DNA from: Tanypteryx hageni
Lineage: Eukaryota > Arthropoda > Insecta > Odonata > Petaluridae
Reading direction: 5' to 3'
NCBI GenBank assembly: GCA_028673005.1
Contig: CM054113.1
Coordinates: 209,799,504-209,863,503, forward strand
DNA length: 64,000 nucleotides
Below the pieces are notes generated by a model. It did not search any database and was not told the DNA's origin. It worked only from the letters and a program-made list of their open reading frames with translations. Every line of letters begins with the position of its first letter. Position 1 is the stretch's first letter. This document shows, piece after piece, positions 22,901 through 34,900 of this stretch. A program made the translations under genes and the position numbers.

Positions 22901-25900
22901 GTGTAGTTTAGCACTATAATAAATATGATATTTTATATGACGCGTGAATGATACAGCAGACATTTGTGTATTTCCTTTTTTAGAAATGTCAATCTTTGAT
23001 GTTGATGTCGACGCTCATTAAATATTTGTGGTGGGCAGTTATACATCTCGAATTCCGCGCGCTGTAACCTTGCGTTTCATATGAACTCTTTTATCGTTGC
23101 TCACAGCTGAATTTTCACTCTCATCTTTCTGTTTTTATGTAGACCATGACTTGACTGTCGAAGTGTGTAATCTGCCTAACCACCCAAAAATATGGAATAC
23201 TCTTATCAAGATTTGAAGTTATTTTTGCCGTAGAAAAATGGTTTATCTCTTTAAAACATTCAGTTTTTGATCATTTCTTGAAAATCTTTAGAAATGGATC
23301 CCTTCCGTCGTAACAGGTAATGACTGAGTAATTTCTTAAATGCTCAATATTAGTATATTCCTCGATCGATATATTAGAAAAGCATTCATGTTTAAGTTTT
23401 GATCATGAAGTGGAAACGTTTTGAACGGCTGGTAATTAGTTGCATATGGTACAAATTATCCGAACAGCAAAGAGTAGTCTGTCCTTAACACGATAACTAT
23501 TGCCAAGCGAGAAGTTTTCTGTCGGCGTATCTAGTCTTCCTTGGCACGGAGCAGAAAACCGGTTTTTTTAACTTACCTTATTCACATGTGTATCTAGATT
23601 CTTAGGGAACTGCTTTCGTACTTTTCAGTTGAGTAATTCGCCTTCAGAGATGGTTCGAACATATGAAGTTGGTTTTTTTTTATTCTATCACACTTTTTGC
23701 AGTAGAGCACGGAGAAAGTTCGGGATGTCAGACCATCGTCGCGATGTCGAAATTGATATCGAAGGCATATTAATTTGTTCAAAACATTACTTCAGTTGCT
23801 ACTTCATGTGAAATAGGCTTCCTAGTTTAATACACCGAAGAATCGGTGGTTTAATTGTTGCGTTACTTTATCTGGACTTTATCACAAATGTATCAGCGCG
23901 TGTGTACTCACAGGTATAATTACTCTTAATTTTGTTGTTATGGATGGATACGAAAATATAACTTCATGAAGTTGGTGTACAAATGTCGAGTTGTATTCAG
24001 CCAACTTATTCATGACTCACTATTTACTAAAATTATTTATTTTGACTTAAAAACTAATGTAAACTTCCATGTGTACAATGCCATCCATTTATTTATTAAT
24101 CTTCTCGCTCGTTGTCGAATAGTGGGCGTGTAATATTGTCGCATTTATTAATTGATATTGCGGTTAATGAATTTTTGTTCCACCGATGATAGGCCAAGTA
24201 TGTCGCATGGCACAGTAATGCATTCCAAGCATTCAGAAAAGGACTTCACAGTCGCTACACCCGAAGAATTTGTCCGTAAATTTGGAGGAACTAAAGTAAT
24301 AAATAAGGTAAGTGTTGCAAATCTTTTAGTTGAATGTGAGATTTGAAAATAATGCGAATAAATCTGAAATTATTTTTATCCATCTTTAGGTTCTTATAGC
24401 TAACAATGGTATTGCAGCTGTGAAGTGCATGAGATCCATACGGCGGTGGTCCTATGAAATGTATAGGAATGAACGAGCTGTTCGTTTTGTCGTGATGGTT
24501 ACTCCTGAGGATTTAAAAGGCAATTTTGTAGACACTATGGATTAGAATTTCTCTTTTGTGAAGTCATTATTCAATCTAATAGTGTGTGTTTTAATCATAA
24601 CTTAACCTAACTAGTAACTCCTAAATCTAAGAATATGTATATTAAAACATTTCCCCCAGCTTACTGGTGATAAACAATAAGCCCCTCTATGTTTATAGCT
24701 AATGCTGAATACATTAAGATGGCAGATCACTATGTACCTGTACCTGGAGGAACAAACAACAATAATTATGCTAATGTGGAGCTCATTCTTGACATAGCTG
24801 TTCGAACACAAGTACAGGTATATATGATGATGTAATATTTTTTATAAATTGGAATCTCTTTAATTGTTCTGAAAAATTATTTCTTAAATCTTTAAAACAT
24901 AAAGAATTAACTAAATATCAGGTGCTCACTTATGGATTTGCTCTATATCTGTTCAGGCAGTTTGGGCTGGTTGGGGTCATGCATCCGAGAATCCAAAATT
25001 ACCTGAACTTCTCCACAAAAATAGCATAACTTTCATAGGACCTCCTGAAAAGGCGATGTGGGCATTAGGAGACAAAATTGCATCCAGTATAGTTGCTCAA
25101 ACAGCCGATATTCCAACCCTGCCATGGTCTGGTTCTAGTAAGTTAATAGGTTTAATTTAAAAAATGTGAATACCTCATCTAATGCTTAGATGCCAAATGA
25201 AAACGGAGTGATTTTATTAATATCTCAGACATCTTTTATTTGATGATCTATGCGCGAGGATGATAAGTAATAATTTCTCATTTGTGAAATATTTCGATCA
25301 TCTTGCAATGTATATATTTTTGTTGTTATGTACTAATTTGATTAGCTTGACAACTTAATTACTTCAGAAAATTTTAGACATGAATAAACAAACTTTTATT
25401 TGTATGTTAAGTATATCTTGCTTGTCATTAAACTTTATTGTTTAAATTTCTATTTTAAATTCATTTGATTTCACTATCTTATTGTAAAATTATTTTTGTT
25501 TTAAGATCTGAAGGCACAGTATACAGGAAAGAAAATCAAGATCTCCACAGAACTCTACAAAAAAGGCTGTGTATCAAATGTGGAAGAAGGAATAAAAGCT
25601 GCCCAAGCCATCAGATTTCCAGTAATGATAAAGGCCAGTGAAGGTGGTGGAGGAAAAGGTATAAGGAAGGCCGAGAATGCAGAAGAATTTCCTAATCTAT
25701 TTAGGCAGGTTTGTCGAATTTGTATTTCCTTGTAGGAATGAACTATTACTTATGCATTTAGTCCATATTTACACTTGTGACTTCATTAAATCCAAATTGC
25801 CTATAAAATGAGAACATTATTTGTTAGAATATAAAAAATTGAAATAATTAAAAGTATTTGTGATTAGGTAGATTTGATTATATTTTCTAATTAAAAATTG

Positions 25901-28900
25901 TATAATTTGAAAGGTTCAATCAGAAGTTCCTGGATCACCAATTTTTGTGATGAAACTTGCACGTTGTGCACGTCACTTAGAGGTCCAACTGTTAGCTGAT
26001 CAGTATGGGAATGCCATCTCTCTGTTTGGACGTGATTGCTCAATTCAACGAAGGCATCAGAAGATTATTGAAGAGGCCCCTTGTGTTATAGCTCGCCCAG
26101 AAGTGTTGGAAGAAATGGAAAAGGTGTTTTTATTACTTATGCTAGAAATTTAGCAATTACTCGGAAAAACCTTTTAAAATCTTATTTATAGTATTTTCTC
26201 TAATGGATGACTGAATGGGTTTAATGATTGTCTTAATGATATAATGATAATGGGCTAACACATTTAAAAGTGTGTATTATAGTTATTGAATACAAATGCT
26301 GTATCCATATTTTATTCACATATTGATTTATGTTATTTGTATTTGCATAGTATTCATGCCATATTTGCTGCAGAAATGTTTTAGGTGGTGTCAAGTTTGG
26401 AAAAGACAGACTAACAATTGGTTTTCAGTTATTAGACATGATAATAAAAGAATATTTGCTAATTTCCTCAATGGCTCAAGGAATTTTTTGTATGAGATGA
26501 AAAGAAGATAGTGACCATAATGTTGGCTAGTAACAACTTATTAAATGATACATTTTTAAATATCCAGTAAGAATAATAAAAATTGTAAATTTTATGGCTC
26601 ATTTTAGGCTGCAGTCCGACTGGCAAAAATGGTAGGATATGTCTCTGCAGGAACTGTAGAATATTTGTATGACACAGATGGAAACTTCTTTTTCCTTGAG
26701 CTGAATCCCCGACTTCAAGTTGAGCATCCTTGCACAGAAATGGTTGCAGATGTTAACTTGCCTGCAGCTCAGCTTCAGGTAAATGAAAATCATATTTTAT
26801 TACACACTAGCAGAAGTACCCGGCGTTGCTCGGGTTTAAGGTTAAGAACAAATAAGAACATGTCATTTATTTTCCCATGATAATAATAGCTAATTTTTAC
26901 AAATGTCAAATTCTAGATATTCTATCCTATAGTTGAAACTCGAGTAACAGTTTTTTACAACTCATAAGTGAAGTGAGTGTAATAATTATTTCCGGTATTT
27001 AATAAGGCCATTATGATGACCTGTTAAAAGCACTTGAGTGATCTGGTGGATCACAGCAGTTATGTCTCCCACAAATGTAATATTTATCGCTGCAGGTTTG
27101 AAGTTTCAGTGCTGTCTCTTGTAGGTTGTGCATGAGGTTTCATTTTTCATGTCTGAGGTAGTGGTTTTCGTGATATTGGTTTATTTTCATTATTACAGTT
27201 AGAGGCAAGTAATTTCAATTGTTTTAAATATCATTGGACTCCTCATGTATTAAAGGTATAAATCACTCCTTCAGCCATAAAATTTATTGGAAGGGCCAAT
27301 GCATTTCACCTGCTATGTGGGCATCCTCAGGGCGAACCTGCTTTGACAGTGACACGAGGACTGTCACTGTTGAAGCAGGTTCACCCTGAGGATGCCCACA
27401 TAGTGGGTGAAATGTATTGGCCCTTCCAATAAATTTTATGGCTGAAGGAGTGATTTATACCTTTAGTTAGTAGCCATAAGAACTTGGCCTATTGTGCTAA
27501 ACAAACATGCAACCCACAAGGTATGACTGTAATTTATAAAAAGCTTCTACCCATTTAATTATGTCAGTAGTAAAATGAGATCCGTGAAGCCTGTTGCAGA
27601 AGCATCAGTCTCCTAAATTTTTCTTTGTTCTTTTCAGATTGCAATGGGCATTCCACTTCATCAAATCAAAGATATCCGTTTGCTGTATGGAGAATCACCT
27701 TGGGGTGGATCACCAATAGACTTTGATACCCCTTTCCATGAACCTCAACCTTGTGGCCACGTTATTGCTGCTCGTATAACAAGTGAAAACCCTGATGAAG
27801 GTAAAGTGTTGTGATTTATATAAAATTACAATTTTAGTGTAATTTATTTTATAAAGTTTTATTTTCTATCATAGTATGACCAAAAACCAAATAAAAACTA
27901 TGATTAGCTTTTATATTGAATGAAGCTTTCTCGGGTGGCGAGCCAGTTCGTATCGATGATCTCTGCCGACGTTTTGATGACTAACTCTGTCGTCATCATC
28001 AGGGAACCTGAGTGTCGTGAACGTATTTTGGGGGTTTATATACCTGCCGGTGTGTCAGGTGACTGTACCTGATTGGCTGGATTGGTTCGGCCAATGGGCG
28101 TCACGCTCTTTGGCCAAGGACGAGATGACTGGCTTCCAAGCATTGCTCAGGACAAAGCCTGTGTCTCTGTTGATGGTGCTGTTGTGTAAGCGAATCTCGA
28201 TAACCTCCTTGTCTATGCGATCCCAAAAACCGTGGGTCATAGACACCAAATTAATTTCGAGAACCCATGGTTAACAAGAAATGGAACTTAGAGGAACTCC
28301 TTAAAAACAAGGAGGCTATCATGACTGAGCTGGAGGAGAGAGCTGAAGAAAATAGGAAGAATGTAGATGAGGAGTGGAGATACATCCATAGCAACATTAA
28401 AGATGTAATGGAAAAGAAGGTAGGAAAGATAACGGGTGAAAGAAACAAAAAACCCTGGATCACAGCAGCCATGCTGCAAAAAATGGAAGAGCGGAGAAAG
28501 TGGAAGAACATAAACACTGAAGAAGGCCAAAGAAAGTACATGGAGTTAAATAATGCTTTAAGAAGGGAAACAGATAAAGCCAGAGAACAGTGGATAAATG
28601 AGAAATGCGAGGAGATTGTCGAATGTGAAAGAATTTGTAGAACAGATCTCATGTATAGCAAAGCAAGGGAACTATTCAAGAAAAAGGCAAGAAAGATAGG
28701 AAGTAAAGGAAACATGAACAAAAGTGGAAAAATAGTCTCGGAGCCAGACAATGTAAAGAATGTCTGGAAAGAATACATTGAGGTTCTGTATGACAAAGAA
28801 GGAAAGCCAAGAAATATTGAATTAAATGAAAAAGAGAATGTGGAAAAAGATCAGCTAGGACCAAGTATTCTCGAGTCTGAAGTTAAAAGAGCAATTGATG

Positions 28901-31900
28901 ACATGAAAAGAAGGATATACCAGTGGACGTTCTTAAGGTTTTGGAGTCGAAAGCAGTTAAGCAACTAACAAAATTTTTTAACCAAATATATGATACTGGC
29001 ATATGGCTTGAAGATTTTTTAGATGTTGTTATGGTACCACTGGAGAAAAAGAACAATGCAAAATGTTGTAAGGATTACAGAACTATTAGTTCAATTTCTC
29101 ATACAGCTAAAGTTCTAACCAGAATAATAACCAAAAGAATTGAAGGTAAAATAGAAAAGGAGCTGCAAGATAATGAGTTTGGTTTCAGAAGAGGAAGAGG
29201 GACTAGAGATGCTATAGGATGTATGAGGATAATGATAGAAAGAGCGCTAGAAGTCAATAAAGGTATGTATTTATGTTTTGTAGATTGTGAGAAAGCTTTT
29301 GACTGAGTGAAATGGGATAATATGCTGGGTATTTTAAACAAAATAGGAATAGATTGGAAAGATAACAGACTGCTTAAAAACCTTTACTTTCATCAAATGT
29401 TTAGTGTCAGGGTTGAAGGAAAAGAAACAGAAAGTACTTCAATTGGGAGGGGAGTGAGGCAGGGATGTCCTATTTCACCAGCGATATTTAATATTTATGC
29501 AGAAACAATAACAGAAGAAGCGTTGATGGAAGAGAAAGGATTTAAGATAGGAGGTGAAAGTATTACCACCATTAAATACGCAGATGATCAGGGCTTAATA
29601 GCAGAAGACGAGAAAGAGCTTCAGAGGATCACAGACAGACTAGTGGAGGTTGGCCAACAACATGGAATGAAGATCAATGCAGAAAAAACGAAAGTCATGG
29701 TGGTTTCAAAGGAACATAAAGAATTAAATATAATGGTAAATGGCCAAAAATTGGAACAAGTAAGTAGTTTCAAATATCTTGGCAGTATTTTAGCGCAGGA
29801 TGGAAGTAGTACACAGGACATCAGAAGTAGGATTGCAATGGCAAAAGCAGCATTTAACGAGAAGAAGGAGCTTCTCACAAGCAAGAAAATAAATTTAGAA
29901 ACAAGGAAGAAATTAGCAAAATGCTACATATGGAGCATAGCTCTTTATGGTGCATAGACGTGGATGGTAAGGAGAAAGGAGGAAAAATATTTAGAAAGTT
30001 TGGAGATGTGGGTATGGAGAAGAATGATGAAAGTGAAATGGACAGAGAGGAAGAGAAACGAAGAAGTATTAGAAATGGTGGGAGAAGAAAGGATGCTAAT
30101 AAAAACAATCAGGAAAAGAAAAGCAAATTGGATGGCACATATTGAGAAGACAATGTTTGCAAAGGAAGATCTTAGAAGGAAAAATTAGTGGAAGAAGAGG
30201 AAGAGGGAGAAAAAGAATAGGAATATTAGATAATATAAAGCAGGGATATAATACTTATAGAGGTATAAAAGAGGCTTCTAGGGAGAGAGAGAAATGGAGG
30301 CAGCGATTCAGTTAAAACCTGTCTTCGGACAGAAGCATGATGATGATGATGATGTTGTTTTTAATCAAAACAAATGTTTAATGGGTAAAATATGTTTGAT
30401 ACTAGAAAATGGCCTTTATTTTTATGGTTCGTCATGGTAATAATTGAGATGTATAAAATGACCATGTTTTCCTAAAGCGAACTAAAGTTTCAGTTTTAAG
30501 CAATCTCATGAAGGAATAATTTGAAGTACACTTGTCTTTCTTGCCAATTATGTAATAACTAGTATATTGTCCATCAAAAATCACTGGCTCAAATTAATAA
30601 AAAACGGAATTAAAATTTATAACTTTAAATAATTATTTTAACTATCACTATTTATATTAATTTTGTTTCTCGGAGCAATCGGTTATAAATGAGCGATTCC
30701 GGAAAAAGAAGAATAGAATAAGTGACTTGATTAATTTTTATTTAAAAGAGTTCAAATCGGATGAGCGTGGATCAAGATTTTCCAATTTTAATTTCCAAAA
30801 GAAGAAGAGCCTGCACAACCAAAAGTCAATTTTTGCGTGTTTTCTTATGAAGAATGAAGGTAATCTCCTGGAGTTGAACTTTTTCGTGACTTTTCTTTCG
30901 GCAAAGCATTTTGATATTTGTATAGTTTATTTCTGCCGAATTTCAGTTTTCTATCCACATCTGCGATCGAGTTATTCGCATTTTTAATAACTTGACACTC
31001 GGACCAACGGACTGAAAACATAGCCTTCTATTATTATTTTTGTGATTCTTTGATTATTTCAAATCTCTCTTTCTCTCCTTATTGCCTAAATCCTCCTCAA
31101 GTCCTTCATTCTTCTATGTAACTCCCATAACCGTTCACCAAATCCTTCACTCTATAAATTCTTTACATGCTTGGTTTGTTTATTAAAATGTCCAGCATGT
31201 TCCTCAGATTTTCTTACATTTTCTATTTCAGTAATATTGAATTTAGCTTGTTATTACGATTTTTAGTTTTTTAATAGTATTTCAGCTTTTTAGGTATTCC
31301 CTCTCATAAATAACGCAACGAATGTTGTTTACATTGATTGCTATGAAAATCATTTCTTCCTCCTTTCTCTCATTATATTAAAAGCCTTCAAAGTACGCTT
31401 AAACCCATAAGAATTGAAATAACAATAGGATTTCAGAGTTTAAGAATGTAATTGGTAGGCAAGGCAACATCCCGTTAAAATGCCAAGATTTTTCCAAAAT
31501 ATATTATTCAAATGATTAATATGACTGATTTCGTGTGAAGGTGAAAAAAAACTAATAGAATAAGAAACTCAAAAATGTTTGAACCATTATCTCTTATTGT
31601 TTTCAAGATATAAATGATTTCAAATTATCACCAACCAACACTTGTCTATTATTATTGGAGATAAAATCATATAAAACTCCATCCAATGATAACTGTATGT
31701 AAATGTTTATCTTCTAATGTGGATTTTTATCTTCAGGATTCAAGCCAAGTTCTGGAACAGTTCAGGAGCTTAACTTTCGATCATCCAAAAATGTGTGGGG
31801 TTACTTTAGTGTGGCTGCATCAGGAGGACTACATGAATTTGCAGATTCTCAGTTTGGACATTGCTTTTCATGGGGAGAAGATAGGGAGCAAGCTCGTGAG

Positions 31901-34900
31901 TGAGTGCTGACATCTCTTTTTTCTATTATAGGGATCTTTCAGACATGGTTTTAGAAGTATATAACATAATGTTAGGTGTAATTAATACATTTTATATATT
32001 TTTAAAATTGACTTATCACAGTAGTTATTTTATTATTTACTATATCTAATTGAATTCAGAATGAGATTTTTTCCAAATTTTATCATTTGATGTCTTAAAT
32101 TCTAGTATGAAGGAAAATTAAATGTTGAGTCAATGCTTTTATGACATCTGATAAAATATTTGTGTGTACCACTGGTTTTTGTTGCAAATTTACCACTCGT
32201 GTTTAGATGCCTGACATGATAATCGGCGTTTTGTCTCATTGTGTCTAGTACGAAATGCCACAACATAACCCAACTTTCCCAACAGGGTCCATGGCAATAT
32301 AATCTCAGACCAGGAGGGTAGGATACCTACAGATGTTTTCACCAGTTCTTTATGTTGCCAATCCAAAACGAGTTACAGAATTCAATTTTGTGAAGTTTGT
32401 TGATGAAAGAGGTGCAAAATCTGTGATAATAAAAACTACCAGTAATAAAAAAAAATGAGTTACAGTAATGTTGGCCATGTTAGCAGCTGGTAGAAAATTG
32501 CAACCATTTGTATATTGCAAGAATTTATATCCCGGTGTACAGGGATTGAGAAGAAATGGGGATTGACAAGTTATAGTTCACAAATTTCTACCCACATTCC
32601 CACAATACATAAAAATAAATTCAGCTTTGGTTAGCAGCTGCATATTAGGTAGGTTTCATTAATATATAGCCTCTAAATAATTTTTCTATGTTGCGTTGGA
32701 AATTATGATGATAAAATGAAAAGCTAAAAAAAGTGAATTATGTCTGGAATCCTATAGATGATTTAGGTATCTCTCATATCCATGAAACGGTCGAGGTGCT
32801 CATTCTCGCTCTTAAGCAACCATTCTAATTCTTGTTAGTTATCACAGAGCATTGATTCTAGTGAGAATATTACGATTATCATCTAGCATGCGTTCTTTAT
32901 TGCTGAATTATGCATGTGGTTTACTCAAGCATTTTATGGCTACAAGAGTTATCTTGATATCAGTTCACGAAGCATTGTTTTCCTTTGTTCATTCTGAACA
33001 ATCCATGCCAGCTGTGTAAGATGTCTATAAAACCTTTTTACAACTCATTACTTGAAAGTCATAATTAATCTAAATAAAAACTGACCAAATATTATATATA
33101 TTTATTCAAATCATTCTTCCAGTTTTTGTCTCTTTTGGTCACATGAAGATTTTGATTTTTTGTTACAGGAACCTTGTAGTTGCTCTCAAAGAGCTATCTA
33201 TCAGAGGAGACTTCAGGACAACGGTAGAATATCTTATTACTCTGCTAGAGACTAGAAGCTTTCAGATGAACACCATAGATACCAGTTGGCTTGATATACT
33301 GATCGCAGATCGTGTTCGCTCTGAAAAACCTGACATCATATTAGCTGTTATTACTGGTGCAATTCATGTAGCAGACCAAATCATTCTCAATGCCTTTCAG
33401 AATTTCCAGGCTTCTCTAGAAAGGTAAGTTTATCTTTTAACTTTACAATGAATAATGAGATGTGACTGTCAGAAATATTTTTAGAAGAACCATGTAAAGT
33501 AAGTTGGACAACCTTCTATAGTGTGTGTAGCTCTATTTAGTTGGTTTAATATTATCAAATCCTTTTCAGGGGCCAGATACAAGGAGCCAACACACTGGAA
33601 AATGCAGTAAATGTGGAGCTAATAAATGATGGCGTGAAGTATAAAGTTCTTGCCACAAAATCAGGTCTTACTAGTTACTTTTTGGTGATGAATGGTTCCA
33701 CCAAGGAAATTGATATTCACCGTATGTCTGATGGAGGTAAAATATAATTATTTGTTAAACCTAATAAATAATTGCCACCAAATTTTTATTTCCTTCAGAT
33801 ATATTTTCTGTTATCACTATGTACATGTTTATAGTTTTTGCTGGTATCAGAATTTCATGCTAATATGATTCATTCTGATATAGGTAGTTTTTAAAAATAG
33901 ATTTTTGTGATGATTTAATTATATTCAGGAATGTTGCTATCATGTGATGGAGCCAGTTACACTACATATATGAAGGAAGAGGTTGACAGATATCGTATTG
34001 TCATTGGAAATCTTACTTGCATATTTGAGAAAGAGAATGATCCTTCTTTGCTTCGATCGCCATCTGCAGGAAAGCTACTCAACTTCTTAATAGACGATGG
34101 AGGTCATGTTTTTACCGGACAAGCTTATGCTGAAATTGAGGTTGGTTGTATTTAGAAAAAATTTGAAGAACTATTGATAATTTGAACAAATTGTAAAACA
34201 GTAAAAAAGCCTGAAGTAGTCTTGTCACAATAATAATATTTTGATTTTATATATTATACCGCATATGTTGGTGTATAAGTCGACCTCGATTTTTCGGATT
34301 GTAAATACACGACTAGCCATATATTCGCCGTATAAGTCGACCCCCCCACTTTTTTGCTAAAAGAACTTGGAATGAAGAATACGAGGAATTTTATGGGTTT
34401 TAAAACCTAAATGTAACCTTTTCCATAAAATACAATGTTGATTTTTGAGTTATTAAATCATTTGTTTAATTTAAGAAAGATCAGTCATATACCATATTGC
34501 CATCTATTGCCGGAATGTATTTCTACTTATCCTTCGTTCCTGTAATTGCAATTAGTGTATATTTTTGAGATTCAGTAATAAAAACAAAAGTTAAAATTTT
34601 TATTTTTATTAACTACACCACCTTTTTGATCTTGGTGAATAATTGGTTCTGGAAAACTGATGCAAAATGCAAATTTGCAAAGTGCAAGTCCTGTTTTCCC
34701 ATAAGATGCCATGTTATTACGATAGAGTGGTTCCCAGTCAACCTAAAAAAATTCACTTTTTTATCATAAATAATGCAGTTTAACAGAAAATAACAGAATA
34801 CGTAACCGATAATGAAAAACCTAGCATTATAAAGTAAAACAATACTTTTAATTATTTTCAAAACGTCGAATAGCAAATGAAAACCCAGCATAACAAAGAG

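Larger units (their letters stand above)
16912..24192 (+). other. ACC intron 1, CpG-rich, no coding exon found
   Basis: This 7.3 kb intron looks unlike the other introns. CpG is frequent in many lines: 18,001-18,060, for example, contains nine. Recognisable repeats are few (20,942-21,171 and 22,310-22,470). The short ORFs here (for example 18,780-19,076) match nothing I recognise. The intron could contain alternative first exons or enhancers of ACC, which are common in this gene family, but none can be shown from the sequence alone. Confidence 0.5.

Noticed and set aside
24528..24533. GT donor (GTAGAC) for ACC exon 3
   Set aside because: It would insert extra residues and join exon 4 out of frame. 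The GC donor restores the conserved sequence.
26800..26850. AGTACCCGGCGTTGCTCGGG as an exon or regulatory element just after ACC exon 8
   Set aside because: It resembles the edge of a dispersed arthropod repeat. No full element could be delimited, so it is not listed as a feature.
28251..28796. Minus-strand ORF of 181 codons
   Set aside because: It is the antisense shadow of the LINE protein. Its hydrophobic composition mirrors the charged sense frame.
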